A stretch of 64,000 bases of DNA from an uncultured Flavobacteriales bacterium (GCA_913058295.1 CAJXRD010000002.1:62001-126000), one strand, 5' to 3'; positions 9,529 through 18,312 are shown, numbered from the stretch's first letter. Numbers and translations are program-made. The notes: a model not told the origin generated them from the letters alone.

Positions 9529-9879
9529 ATGAGCGATAAAAAATTTGATTTAACCGAACGTTTGGAAGATTTTGCAGCTTCAATTATTGTGTTGTATGAT
9601 AAAAAACCAATGACTTATGCAGGGGATTATCTAGCAAAACAACTTATTAGGTCATCTTGTTCTTCAGCTTTAAATTATGGAGAAGCTTTAGGAGCAGGAA
9701 CTGATAAGGATAAAATTAATAAGCTAAGAATTTGCTTGAAAGAATTAAGAGAAAGTTTAAGGAATTTGAATATTCAGTCGAAGGCTAATTTATTTTCAGA
9801 AGAAAGTATTTCAAAATTGAAAGATGAAAATGACCAGCTAATTCGAATTATAGTAACGAGAATTAAAAATATTAATTGA
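9529..9879 (+). CDS. Four-helix-bundle (S23 / 23S rRNA intervening-sequence type) protein
   Basis: 116-aa all-helical protein. The pattern L.ERLEDFAASI near residue 8, LAKQLIRSSCSSALNYGEA near 38-56 and KELRESLRNLNI near 72 is that of the four-helix-bundle family first seen encoded within intervening sequences of 23S rRNA genes. Its biochemical role is not established. Here it sits inside the paa operon between paaB and paaC, same orientation, and is flanked by long inverted repeats (9485-9509 and 9882-9916). The arrangement of a stem-loop with the gene in the loop copies that of rRNA intervening sequences, so it reads as an inserted mobile unit and not as an epoxidase component. Confidence 0.85.
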   Translation: MSDKKFDLTERLEDFAASIIVLYDKKPMTYAGDYLAKQLIRSSCSSALNYGEALGAGTDKDKINKLRICLKELRESLRNLNIQSKANLFSEESISKLKDENDQLIRIIVTRIKNIN

Positions 9880-9881
9880 AG

Positions 9882-9916
9882 GATTTCGATTTCAAACTCA
9901 ACTTCAATTTCAATTT
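9882..9916. repeat. Right arm of inverted repeat around the four-helix-bundle gene
   Basis: Reverse complement contains GAAATTGAA, TGA and TGAAATCGAAA blocks matching the left arm at 9485-9509 in order. The arm lies just in front of the paaC start codon at 9924 and, if translated in the paaC frame, would encode a low-complexity KDFDFKLNFNFNLKF leader, which is why the upstream start at 9876 was not used. Confidence 0.75.
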
Positions 9917-9923
9917 AAAATTT

Positions 9924-10676
9924 ATGAAAGAGAATTTATATAAATACATTCTTGGTATCGCAGATAACAGTCTAATCCTAGGCCAACGCATGGGAGAACT
10001 CTGCGGTCATGGGCCAAGTTTAGAAACGGATATCGCTTGTACTAATATCTCCTTAGATTTATTTGGACAAGTTCGGAGCTATTTTCAATATGCTGCAAAA
10101 ATTGCAGGGGATAAAAGAACCGAAGATGATATAGCAATGCTTCGAAAAGAACGCGAATATAAAAATGTATTATTGGTAGAACAACCAAATACAAACTTTG
10201 CTTATACTATTGGGCGTCAATTTTTATTTGATGTTTATCATTTAGCTTTTTTAACGGAACTACAAAAAAGTAACGATTTTACACTATCTGCAATTGCTAA
10301 AAAATGTATTAAAGAAGTGAGTTATCACGTGCGTTTTTCAACTGATTGGGTGAAACGCTTAGGTGACGGTACCTCAGAAAGCAATGAGAAAATGCAAGAG
10401 GCTATTAATGATTTATGGACCTATACGGATGAATTATTTCATCAAACCGAAGCGGATAAGGCTATGGTTTCAGAAAGCATAGGGGTGGATGTTATCAAAC
10501 TTAAAGAGGCTTATTATAAACGTGTAAACGACCTTTTAGAAGAAGCAACACTTGAAATTCCTGAATCTAAATGGTTTCAAAAAGGAGGTAAAGAAGGAGT
10601 TCATACAGAACATTTAGGGTATTTATTAAGTGATTTGCAATATATGCAGCGCGCTTATCCGAATATGGAATGGTAG
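9924..10676 (+). CDS. paaC: Phenylacetyl-CoA epoxidase structural subunit C
   Basis: 250-aa ferritin-like subunit that pairs with PaaA but lacks a metal centre. The N-terminus MKENLYKYILGIADNSLILG followed by GELCGHGPSLETDIACTNI is characteristic. The start is the ATG at 9924; an upstream in-frame start at 9876 only adds residues encoded by the inverted-repeat arm. Ends one base before the paaD start. The upstream insertion leaves no obvious strong ribosome-binding site, but Bacteroidota rely little on Shine-Dalgarno pairing. Confidence 0.94.
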   Translation: MKENLYKYILGIADNSLILGQRMGELCGHGPSLETDIACTNISLDLFGQVRSYFQYAAKIAGDKRTEDDIAMLRKEREYKNVLLVEQPNTNFAYTIGRQFLFDVYHLAFLTELQKSNDFTLSAIAKKCIKEVSYHVRFSTDWVKRLGDGTSESNEKMQEAINDLWTYTDELFHQTEADKAMVSESIGVDVIKLKEAYYKRVNDLLEEATLEIPESKWFQKGGKEGVHTEHLGYLLSDLQYMQRAYPNMEW

Positions 10677-10677
10677 T

Positions 10678-11175
10678 ATGACAACGGTAGAACAAAATAT
10701 CGACCAAACTTTAATTTCAATACTAGAACAGGTTTCTGATCCAGAAATTCCAGTGTTGTCGATTATGGATATGGGAGTGGTGCGTTCTGCAATAATCAAA
10801 AATAATATTGTAGAGGTTGAAATAACACCAACTTATAGTGGCTGTCCAGCAATGGATGTTATCGGAGATGATATTATCGCTGCATTTTCTGCCATAGGAA
10901 AGAAAGCGAATGTTGAATTAATCCTATCCCCAGCTTGGACTACAGATTGGATTACTTCAAAAGGGAGAAAAGCATTGGAAGATTATGGTATAGCAGCCCC
11001 TTTAAATGCAATCGCTGATAAGGAAGCATTACTTGGAGATAAAAAATTAGTGAAATGCACTAATTGTGGTTCAACAAATACAAAAGTGGTAAGTCAATTT
11101 GGATCTACCGCATGTAAGGCATTATTTAAATGCGAAACATGTGAAGAACCTTTCGATTATTTTAAATGTCTGTAA
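10678..11175 (+). CDS. paaD: Phenylacetyl-CoA epoxidase accessory protein D
   Basis: 165-aa MIP18/SufT-like (DUF59) protein thought to assist metal-centre assembly of the epoxidase. The N-terminal domain shows VSDPEIPVLSIMDMGVVR and TPTYSGCPAMDVI. The C-terminus holds a zinc-ribbon-like cysteine set (CTNCGS...C...CETCEEPFDYFKCL), as in full-length PaaD. The ATG at 10678 is chosen; the frame is open further upstream within paaC, but those residues are not family-like. The gene overlaps the tail of paaC only by proximity (one-base gap). Confidence 0.93.
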   Translation: MTTVEQNIDQTLISILEQVSDPEIPVLSIMDMGVVRSAIIKNNIVEVEITPTYSGCPAMDVIGDDIIAAFSAIGKKANVELILSPAWTTDWITSKGRKALEDYGIAAPLNAIADKEALLGDKKLVKCTNCGSTNTKVVSQFGSTACKALFKCETCEEPFDYFKCL

Positions 11176-11210
11176 TTCCTTTAAAGGAAACTTTACAAGA
11201 AAATCAAAAC

Positions 11211-11993
11211 ATGAATAAAAGTATATTAGTAAAAATTGAAAATAGTGTTGCTTTTATAACACTTAATAGGCCCGAAGTTTTCAATAGTTTTAACAGAGAA
11301 ATGGCTTTGTTACTTCAAAGTACTTTAGACGAATGCGAATCTAATTCAGAAGTAAGAGCTATTGTTTTAACGGGTAATGGCAAAGCATTTTGTGCGGGTC
11401 AAGATTTAAAAGAAGTGACAACACCGGAATTAAATCCTGGTTTTAAAAAGATTTTAGAAGAGCATTACAATCCTATAATTACAAGAATAAGAAATACAAA
11501 TAAACCAATAATCGGAGCTGTAAATGGAGTAGCTGCAGGAGCAGGAGCTAATATTGCATTGGCTTGCGACATCGTAGTTGCTTCAGAAAAGGCTAGTTTC
11601 ATTCAAGCTTTTAGTAAAATTGGTTTGGTTCCCGATAGTGGTGGAACTTTCTTTTTACCTCGCTTGATCGGTTTTCAAAAAGCCTCCGCATTAATGATGT
11701 TAGGGGATAAAGTTACTGCCGAAGAAGCAGAAGACTTAGGGATGATTTTTAAAGTAATTCCTTTTGAAGGATTTGATACAGAAGTTGAAAAACTAGCTCT
11801 TAAATTAGCAAATATGCCTACCAAGGCACTTGGTTATATTAAAGAATTATTAAATAAATCGATGAATAATACTTTGGAAGAGCAATTGGATTTAGAAGGA
11901 AAACTGCAAATTGAATCTGCCCAATCTGAAGATTATTCTGAAGGAGTAAATGCTTTTATGGAAAAAAGGAAGCCAGTTTTCAAAGGGAAATAA
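11211..11993 (+). CDS. paaG: 2-(1,2-epoxy-1,2-dihydrophenyl)acetyl-CoA isomerase
   Basis: Crotonase-fold enzyme that rearranges ring-1,2-epoxyphenylacetyl-CoA to the oxepin. Motifs line up with E. coli PaaG: LNRPEVFNSFNREM, FCAGQDL, PIIGAVNGVAAGAGAN (oxyanion hole), FSKIGLVPDSGGTFFLPR with the catalytic Asp of PDSGG, and the tail KRKPVFKGK. Length with the ATG at 11211 is 260 aa, close to 262 in E. coli. A longer start at 11166 would overlap paaD and add 15 unrelated residues. Its stop overlaps the ATG of the next gene (TAATG). Confidence 0.92.
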   Translation: MNKSILVKIENSVAFITLNRPEVFNSFNREMALLLQSTLDECESNSEVRAIVLTGNGKAFCAGQDLKEVTTPELNPGFKKILEEHYNPIITRIRNTNKPIIGAVNGVAAGAGANIALACDIVVASEKASFIQAFSKIGLVPDSGGTFFLPRLIGFQKASALMMLGDKVTAEEAEDLGMIFKVIPFEGFDTEVEKLALKLANMPTKALGYIKELLNKSMNNTLEEQLDLEGKLQIESAQSEDYSEGVNAFMEKRKPVFKGK

Positions 11994-12928
11994 TGAATAA
12001 AGAAACTTTGATACAAGTACATGAAAAAGTGAAACCTTATGTTCACCGGACCCCTGTACTTACTTCTGAGTTAATAAATGATATGTGTGGAAGTAAAATC
12101 TTTTTTAAATGTGAGAATTTCCAAAAAATGGGCGCATTTAAAATGAGAGGAGCGGCCAATGCTATATTATCGCTTTCTGAGGAAGAAAGACAACGTGGAG
12201 TCGTTACACATTCCTCCGGTAATTTTGCACAAGCGGTTTCTTTAGCAGCACAAAAATTAGATGTAAAAGCTTATATCGTAATGCCTGAAAATGCACCACA
12301 AGTAAAAAAGAATGGTGTTAAGACCTACGAAGGTGAAATTATAGAATGTGAATCTACACCACAAGCTAGAGAAGCTACAGCTAATAGAATAAAAGAAGAA
12401 AAAGGAGCAGCATTTTTACATCCTTCTAATCAAGATGAGGTGATTTATGGCAATAGTACTGCTGCTATTGAATTATTAGAAGAATTTCCAGAATTAGATA
12501 TAATTATAACACCGATTGGTGGTGGTGGATTGATTGCAGGAACAGCACTAGCAGCACATCATTTTTCAAAAAACTGTAAAGTGATTGGAGGAGAGCCGAT
12601 GGAAGCCGACGATGCCTATCGATCTTTGATTTCTGGTAAAATAGAAACAAACGATAGTTTTCATACCGTCGCTGATGGTTTACGAACCCATTTAGGAGAT
12701 CGTAATTTTCCGATTATTCAAAAGTATATCGAAAAAATTATCAGAGTAGAAGAAGAGGAAATTGTAAATGCAATGCGATTAATTTGGGAGCGTTTAAAAA
12801 TTATTATTGAACCTTCCAGTGCAGTCCCTTTTGCAGCATTATTAAAAGAAAAAAATGAGTTTAAAAACAAAAACGTCGGAATCATCATCTCTGGTGGAAA
12901 TGTAGATTTAAAAAATCTCCCGTTTTAA
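11993..12928 (+). CDS. PLP-dependent threonine/serine dehydratase-like enzyme
   Basis: 311-aa fold-II PLP enzyme. The PLP lysine lies in KMGAFKMRGA (about residue 51), SSGNFAQAV near 75-83 binds substrate carboxylate, and the glycine loop IGGGGLIAG (about 178-186) cradles the phosphate. It lacks a C-terminal ACT domain, so it resembles catabolic threonine/serine dehydratases and serine racemases and not biosynthetic IlvA. Start and stop overlap paaG by one base and the next gene follows after nine, so it is an integral operon member, although no Paa pathway step needs such an enzyme. A broader amino acid degradation operon is the simplest reading. Confidence 0.85.
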   Translation: MNKETLIQVHEKVKPYVHRTPVLTSELINDMCGSKIFFKCENFQKMGAFKMRGAANAILSLSEEERQRGVVTHSSGNFAQAVSLAAQKLDVKAYIVMPENAPQVKKNGVKTYEGEIIECESTPQAREATANRIKEEKGAAFLHPSNQDEVIYGNSTAAIELLEEFPELDIIITPIGGGGLIAGTALAAHHFSKNCKVIGGEPMEADDAYRSLISGKIETNDSFHTVADGLRTHLGDRNFPIIQKYIEKIIRVEEEEIVNAMRLIWERLKIIIEPSSAVPFAALLKEKNEFKNKNVGIIISGGNVDLKNLPF

Positions 12929-12937
12929 AAATAATAT

Positions 12938-14110
12938 ATGAACGTAGGTATAATAGGAAGTGGAACTATGGGAAGCGGTATAGCACAAGTTGCTGCTACT
13001 GCTGGTTGTTTGGTGAATTTATACGACACCAATCAAATAGCTTTAGATAAAGCCAAAGCATCCCTTGAGAAAATACTAAATCGATTGATTGAAAAAGGTC
13101 GAATCGATACGGATGAAAAAAGCCGAATTCAGAATAATATCAACTATGTAAGTTCTTTAAAAGAATTGGGTGAATCTAATTTGACTATAGAAGCGATTAT
13201 TGAAAATCTGGATATTAAACAAAAAGTGTTTTCAGAATTGGAAACTTTTGTTTCTAAAGAATGTATCATAGCATCTAACACTTCCAGTTTGTCAATAGCT
13301 TCTATAGCTGCCTCATTAAAAAAACCAGAACGTTGTGTTGGAATTCACTTTTTTAATCCAGCACCATTGATGAAGTTAGTGGAAGTAATTCCTGCGATTC
13401 AAACCTCCTATGAGGTGCTTGAAACAACAATAGATACCATATCTAGTTGGAAAAAAATAGTATCTATCGCTAAAGATACCCCTGGTTTTATTGTAAACAG
13501 AGTTGCAAGACCATTTTATGGGGAAGCTTTGCGTATTTATGAAGAAGGTTTAGCTGATTTTGCTACAATAGATCATAGTATAAAAACATTAGGCGGTTTT
13601 CGTATGGGACCATTTGAATTAATGGATTTTATAGGTAACGATGTAAATTACACGGTAACAGAAACGGTTTTTAATGCTTTTTATCAAGATCCGAGATACA
13701 AGCCTTCATTTACACAAAAGCGTTTTTCTGAAGCAGGTTATTTAGGACGAAAATCTGGAATTGGTTATTATGAATATGATGATAACGGTAGGCCTGTCAT
13801 TTCGAAGGAAGATAAAAAATTATATAATAGTGAGTTGTCTCAACAAATCTTTGATAGAGTTTTAGTGATGTTAATTAATGAAGCAGCAGATGCCTTGTTT
13901 TGGAAGATAGCATCCGCAGAAGATATTGATAATGCCATGACTAAAGGGGTTAACTATCCAAAAGGTTTATTGGCTTGGGCAGATGAAAAAGGAATCGAAT
14001 GGTGTGTAAATACCATGGATAGTTTATATGATGAGTATCATGAAGATCGTTATCGTTGTTCGCCTTTATTGCGTAAAATGAATCGAGAAAATAAAAACTT
14101 CTTTTCATGA
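12938..14110 (+). CDS. paaH: 3-hydroxyadipyl-CoA dehydrogenase
   Basis: NAD-dependent oxidation of 3-hydroxyadipyl-CoA to 3-oxoadipyl-CoA. The Rossmann signature GIIGSGTMGSGIAQ begins at residue 4. The catalytic histidine motif is HFFNPAPLMKLVEV (about residue 137), followed by DTPGFIVNRV. The C-terminal domain is duplicated (LMDFIGNDVNYTV and a second unit to residue 390), making it longer than the 280-aa simple enzyme but shorter than E. coli PaaH (about 475). It overlaps paaI by four bases (ATGA). Confidence 0.9.
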   Translation: MNVGIIGSGTMGSGIAQVAATAGCLVNLYDTNQIALDKAKASLEKILNRLIEKGRIDTDEKSRIQNNINYVSSLKELGESNLTIEAIIENLDIKQKVFSELETFVSKECIIASNTSSLSIASIAASLKKPERCVGIHFFNPAPLMKLVEVIPAIQTSYEVLETTIDTISSWKKIVSIAKDTPGFIVNRVARPFYGEALRIYEEGLADFATIDHSIKTLGGFRMGPFELMDFIGNDVNYTVTETVFNAFYQDPRYKPSFTQKRFSEAGYLGRKSGIGYYEYDDNGRPVISKEDKKLYNSELSQQIFDRVLVMLINEAADALFWKIASAEDIDNAMTKGVNYPKGLLAWADEKGIEWCVNTMDSLYDEYHEDRYRCSPLLRKMNRENKNFFS

Positions 14111-14514
14111 AAGGAGAATTAATACCTTATAAAATGTTAAGTCAAGATGCGTATAGTCGGGGGCTAGGTATCGAAATATTAGAATCTGAAATAGGGAGGT
14201 GTAAATTAGGCTTGACGATTCGAAAAGAAATGTTGAATAGTATGGGTAAAGCACATGGAGCAATTACTTATGGTTTAGCGGATACTGCATTTGGATTTAC
14301 AGCAAATACACATGGAAAGTATGCAGTTTCGATCGAAACTTCCATAAATCATATTGAAGCTCTAGAACTAGGAGATTATATTACAGCTGAAGCCACACTG
14401 GACCTTCAAAAAACTAAAGTTGGATTTAATATAGTAGAAGTAAAACGAGGAAACGAATTAGTAGCACTTTTTAAAGGAGTGGTTTATAGAACCTCAAAAG
14501 ATTGGAAAGAATAA
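14107..14514 (+). CDS. paaI: Hydroxyphenylacetyl-CoA thioesterase
   Basis: 135-aa hot-dog-fold thioesterase that salvages CoA from dead-end (hydroxy)phenylacetyl-CoA intermediates. The core NSMGKAHGAITYGLADTAFGF carries the family glycine-aspartate motif, and SIETSINHIEALELGDYI the second conserved strand. Overlaps paaH (ATGA) and its stop overlaps the ATG of paaJ, so the three are translationally coupled. Size fits PaaI (about 140). Confidence 0.92.
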   Translation: MKGELIPYKMLSQDAYSRGLGIEILESEIGRCKLGLTIRKEMLNSMGKAHGAITYGLADTAFGFTANTHGKYAVSIETSINHIEALELGDYITAEATLDLQKTKVGFNIVEVKRGNELVALFKGVVYRTSKDWKE

Positions 14515-15722
14515 TGAAAGAAGCATATATCATAGATGGTGTTCGCACACCAATTGGAAATTATAAAGGAACCTTGTCAGCTGTTCGTACTGATGATTTA
14601 GGGGCATTAGTAATTTCAGAAATTGTAAAACGAAATCCGAATATACCAAAAGAAGCTTATGATGATGTCATCATGGGTTGTGCAAATCAAGCAGGAGAAG
14701 ACAACCGTAATGTTGCTCGTATGTCATCCTTATTAGCAGGCTTGCCTTTTACAGTTCCAGGAGAAACTGTAAACAGACTTTGTAGCTCAGGATTATCAGC
14801 AATTATCCACGCGAATAGAGCTATAAAAGCTGGTGATGGAGATCTGTTTATTTCTGGAGGTGTTGAAAATATGACCCGCGGACCCTACGTAATCGCAAAA
14901 CCATCTACCGGTTTTGGTGGAGATTCTAAAATGTATGATTCCACCTTTGGCTGGCGTTTTATCAATCCAAGAATGAAGGAATTATATGGCGTTGATGGAA
15001 TGGGTAATACCGCTGAAAACTTAGTAGAAAAATATAATATTTCTCGTGAAGATCAAGATAAGTTCGCTTATTGGAGTCAAATGAAAGCTACAAAAGCTCA
15101 AGAAAATGGGCGACTTGCAAAAGAAATTGTTACTGTAGAAATTCCACAAAGGAAAAAAGATCCTATTCAATTTTCAAAAGATGAATTTGTGAAACCTTCC
15201 TCTTCATTAGAAGTCTTAGGGAAATTAAGAGCAGCATTCAAAAAAGAAGGAGGAAGTGTTACTGCTGGAAATTCTTCAGGATTAAATGATGGAGCAGCTG
15301 CGACTATTATTGCTTCAGAAGATGCCGTAAAAAAATATAATTTAAAGCCTATAGCAAGAATAGTTAGTTCTGCTGTAGTGGGAGTAGAACCAAGAATAAT
15401 GGGAATTGGCCCTGTGGAGGCATCTAATAAAGCATTAGCTAAAGCAGGATTGAGCCTGGAAGATATGGATGTGATTGAGCTTAATGAAGCATTTGCAGCA
15501 CAAGCATTAGCTTGTACTAGGGCTTGGGGTTTAGCAGATGACGATTCTCGAATTAATCCAAATGGAGGTTCTATAGCAATTGGACATCCATTGGGAGTTA
15601 CGGGAGCTAGAATAACTTATTCAGCAGCATTGGAGTTACAAGAAACAAAGAAACAATATGCATTAGTAACTATGTGTATTGGTGTAGGACAAGGATATGC
15701 GGCAATTATAGAACGCGTGTAA
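14514..15722 (+). CDS. paaJ: 3-oxoadipyl-CoA / 3-oxo-5,6-dehydrosuberyl-CoA thiolase
   Basis: Cleaves both the C8 and C6 beta-ketoacyl-CoA intermediates of the pathway. Thiolase active-site motifs are present: VNRLCSSGLSAI with the acyl-accepting cysteine (about residue 90), NGGSIAIGHPLGVTGAR with the histidine, and TMCIGVGQG with the C-terminal cysteine. 402 aa from the ATG at 14514, which overlaps the paaI stop; the frame start at 14502 adds only four residues. Residual uncertainty concerns substrate choice (general acetyl-CoA acyltransferase), but location makes PaaJ clear. Confidence 0.93.
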   Translation: MKEAYIIDGVRTPIGNYKGTLSAVRTDDLGALVISEIVKRNPNIPKEAYDDVIMGCANQAGEDNRNVARMSSLLAGLPFTVPGETVNRLCSSGLSAIIHANRAIKAGDGDLFISGGVENMTRGPYVIAKPSTGFGGDSKMYDSTFGWRFINPRMKELYGVDGMGNTAENLVEKYNISREDQDKFAYWSQMKATKAQENGRLAKEIVTVEIPQRKKDPIQFSKDEFVKPSSSLEVLGKLRAAFKKEGGSVTAGNSSGLNDGAAATIIASEDAVKKYNLKPIARIVSSAVVGVEPRIMGIGPVEASNKALAKAGLSLEDMDVIELNEAFAAQALACTRAWGLADDDSRINPNGGSIAIGHPLGVTGARITYSAALELQETKKQYALVTMCIGVGQGYAAIIERV

Positions 15723-15755
15723 AAAAAAGAATAACGAATTTTAAAAGATATTCAA

Positions 15756-18248
15756 TTGAAAACACAACATTATACAAAAGGCCAGTGGCTAGAAGGTAAG
15801 GGAGAGGGAGTCCCTGTTTACGATTCGATAACCGGAGATCAATTTACAAGTACTACGGTAGAGGGATTAGATGTAGCGTCTATTCTTCAATATGGTAGAG
15901 AAAAAGGAAATGTACTTCGTAAAATGACTTTTCAGGAACGAGGAAATATGCTTAAAAAACTAGCATTTTACCTTATTAAAAAGAAACAAGCTTTTTATGA
16001 GCTTAGTTATCGTTCTGGAGCTACTAAGGTGGATAGTTGGATTGATATTGAAGGGGGTTTTGGTAATTTATTTGCCAATGCATCTCTTCGGAAATTATTT
16101 CCAAATCAATCTTTTCATGTAGAAGGCGATCCCATCGATTTATCCCGTGGAGGTAGATTTATGGCGCATCATATCATGGTGCCAAAAGAAGGAGTTGCGG
16201 TTCATATTAATGCTTTTAATTTTCCTGTTTGGGGAATGTTAGAAAAATGTGCTGTTAATTGGATGGCAGGTATGCCAGCTGTAGTATTGCCAGCGCCACA
16301 AACGGCTTATTTAACCGAAGCGGTTGTAAGAGAAATTATAGCCTCAGGTATTATACCAGAAGGAGCACTTCAGTTAATCAGTGGTACTGCAAAAGATATT
16401 CTAGATACGGTAGGCTCTCAAGATGTGATCACTTTTACGGGATCTGCAGCTATTGGTAGAAAACTAAAAAATCACCCTCAATTAATTGAAGAATCGGTGC
16501 CTTTTACGATGGAAGCAGATTCTTTAAATGCATCTATTTTAGGGGAAGATGCAGTTCCAGGAACTCCGGAATTCGATATATTTGTCAAGGAAGTACGAAA
16601 GGAAATGACCGTTAAATGCGGGCAGAAATGTACGGCAATAAGAAGAATTATAGTCCCTGAGAAACTAATAGAAGATGTACAGATAGCTCTTGGAAAAGCT
16701 TTGGATAAAGTAACCATTGGCGATCCTCGATTAAAGGAAGTGCGTATGGGATCTTTAGTAAGTGAACAACAACGAAATTCAGTTAGAGAGCAGGTAAGCA
16801 AGATTGCAAGAACAGCGAAAATCGTTTATGGATCTTTAGAGGAGGTAACTACTATAGGAGCAGATTCCAAAAAGGGAGCTTTTATGAGCCCAATTTTACT
16901 TCGGGAAGATGATCCATTTAAAAATGAAGCAGCACATATTAATGAGGCTTTTGGTCCAGTAAGTACTATAATGCCTTATAAGAACTTAGAAGATGCGATT
17001 ACATTGGCTAAAATGGGTAAGGGTTCCTTAGTGAGTTCTATCATAACTAATGACAATAATATAGCACGAGATTATACGGTTAATGCAGCATCCCATCATG
17101 GGCGAATTTTAATTCTAAATAGAGATAGTGTAAAAGAAAGTACAGGACATGGTTCGCCACTTCCTAGTTTAGTTCATGGAGGTCCTGGACGTGCTGGAGG
17201 AGGTGAAGAAATGGGAGGTATGCGTGGTGTAAAACACTATTTACAGCGTTGTGCAATTCAAGGCTCCCCAACAAGTCTTACTGCGGTTACCGATATTTAT
17301 CAACCTAAAGCTGACTATAAAGAGACCGAAAAACATCCTTTTGCATACCATTGGGAAGATATTAAGGCTGGAATGTCCTTAAAAACACATAAACGTACCA
17401 TAACAGATGGCGACATCGTGAATTTTGCTAACCTTACTTGGGATCACTTTTATGCACATACCGATATTACCTCTTTGGAAGGAAGTATTTTTGAAAAAAG
17501 AACTGCACATGGTTATTTTATTATAGCAGCTGCAGCTGGTTTGTTTGTATATCCAAATAAGGGCCCTGTAGCCGCTAATTACGGATTAGAAGAATGCAGA
17601 TTCCTTCGTCCTATTTATCATAATGACACAGTCTATGTAAGGCTTACTTGCAAAGAAAAAGTGGATAGAGATTCTCCAGGAAAAGAACTTCCTTGTGGAA
17701 TTGTTAAATGGTATGTTGAGGTTTTTGATGCGGAAGATGAATTGGTAGCTATTGCAACTATTCTGACGATGGTTCAGAAAAAGCAAACCGTTTTTACTGA
17801 AATGACATCAGACACTATAGCAATGTATTTAAAAGGGCTTAGGGAAAATACGAAAGCAAAATGGGGGATTTTAACGCCACAGCATATGTTGGAGCATATA
17901 GAGTTTACTTATAGAATTGCTTCTGGAGAAATACAAAATTTTGAAGTTGCAACTCCTGAAAAGTATATAGAAAAATCTCAAGAGATGCTTTATAATTATG
18001 AGCCAATGGGGAAAGGGTTTGATTTTCCATTATCTAAAAAAGGGGTATTAGAAGATTTGAAACATGAAAATTTAGAAGTAGCAAAAGCAAAATTTATAGA
18101 AGCTAGAGCTGAATACTTATCATATTTTAAAGAAAATCCAGAAGCACTCATGAACAATGTAGTTTTTGGAGAATTAAATAAATTTGAATGGTATTTATTG
18201 GAGCGTAAGCATCTTAATTATCATTTTGAACAGTTTGGATTAATATAA
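15756..18248 (+). CDS. paaZ: Bifunctional ring-opening enzyme PaaZ with C-terminal DinB/DUF1569-like extension
   Basis: Opens oxepin-CoA and oxidises the resulting aldehyde. Residues ~1-525 are an aldehyde dehydrogenase (FTGSAAIGRKL for NADP, catalytic cysteine in KCGQKCTAIRR). Residues ~530-675 are an (R)-specific enoyl-CoA hydratase MaoC domain with the WDHFYAHTD catalytic Asp/His pair. The E. coli protein ends here at about 681 aa. This one continues from about residue 678 for 153 residues whose LTPQHMLEHIEF and WYLLERKHLNYHFEQFG patterns recall DinB/DUF1569 four-helix proteins with spaced histidines. Translation begins at a TTG at 15756, 33 bases after paaJ; no ATG fits. Confidence 0.92.
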   Translation: MKTQHYTKGQWLEGKGEGVPVYDSITGDQFTSTTVEGLDVASILQYGREKGNVLRKMTFQERGNMLKKLAFYLIKKKQAFYELSYRSGATKVDSWIDIEGGFGNLFANASLRKLFPNQSFHVEGDPIDLSRGGRFMAHHIMVPKEGVAVHINAFNFPVWGMLEKCAVNWMAGMPAVVLPAPQTAYLTEAVVREIIASGIIPEGALQLISGTAKDILDTVGSQDVITFTGSAAIGRKLKNHPQLIEESVPFTMEADSLNASILGEDAVPGTPEFDIFVKEVRKEMTVKCGQKCTAIRRIIVPEKLIEDVQIALGKALDKVTIGDPRLKEVRMGSLVSEQQRNSVREQVSKIARTAKIVYGSLEEVTTIGADSKKGAFMSPILLREDDPFKNEAAHINEAFGPVSTIMPYKNLEDAITLAKMGKGSLVSSIITNDNNIARDYTVNAASHHGRILILNRDSVKESTGHGSPLPSLVHGGPGRAGGGEEMGGMRGVKHYLQRCAIQGSPTSLTAVTDIYQPKADYKETEKHPFAYHWEDIKAGMSLKTHKRTITDGDIVNFANLTWDHFYAHTDITSLEGSIFEKRTAHGYFIIAAAAGLFVYPNKGPVAANYGLEECRFLRPIYHNDTVYVRLTCKEKVDRDSPGKELPCGIVKWYVEVFDAEDELVAIATILTMVQKKQTVFTEMTSDTIAMYLKGLRENTKAKWGILTPQHMLEHIEFTYRIASGEIQNFEVATPEKYIEKSQEMLYNYEPMGKGFDFPLSKKGVLEDLKHENLEVAKAKFIEARAEYLSYFKENPEALMNNVVFGELNKFEWYLLERKHLNYHFEQFGLI

Positions 18249-18256
18249 ACAATGTC

Positions 18257-18279
18257 AATGCGCACTTGTTGCGTATGCG
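18257..18279. repeat. Left palindromic end bracketing the broken GIY-YIG gene
   Basis: AATGCGCACTTGTTGCGTATGCG is partly self-complementary and matches the reverse complement of 18637-18659 at 18 of 23 positions. The pair encloses the GIY-YIG reading frame, giving a unit of about 400 bases between paaZ and the enoyl-CoA hydratase gene. Confidence 0.6.
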
Positions 18280-18312
18280 TATTGTTTGAAACGAAAATAT
18301 AAATCGTATTGA

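Noticed and set aside
9876-9923. Longer paaC start adding 16 residues
   Set aside because: The added residues are low-complexity and encoded by the inverted-repeat arm. The family N-terminus begins at the ATG at 9924.
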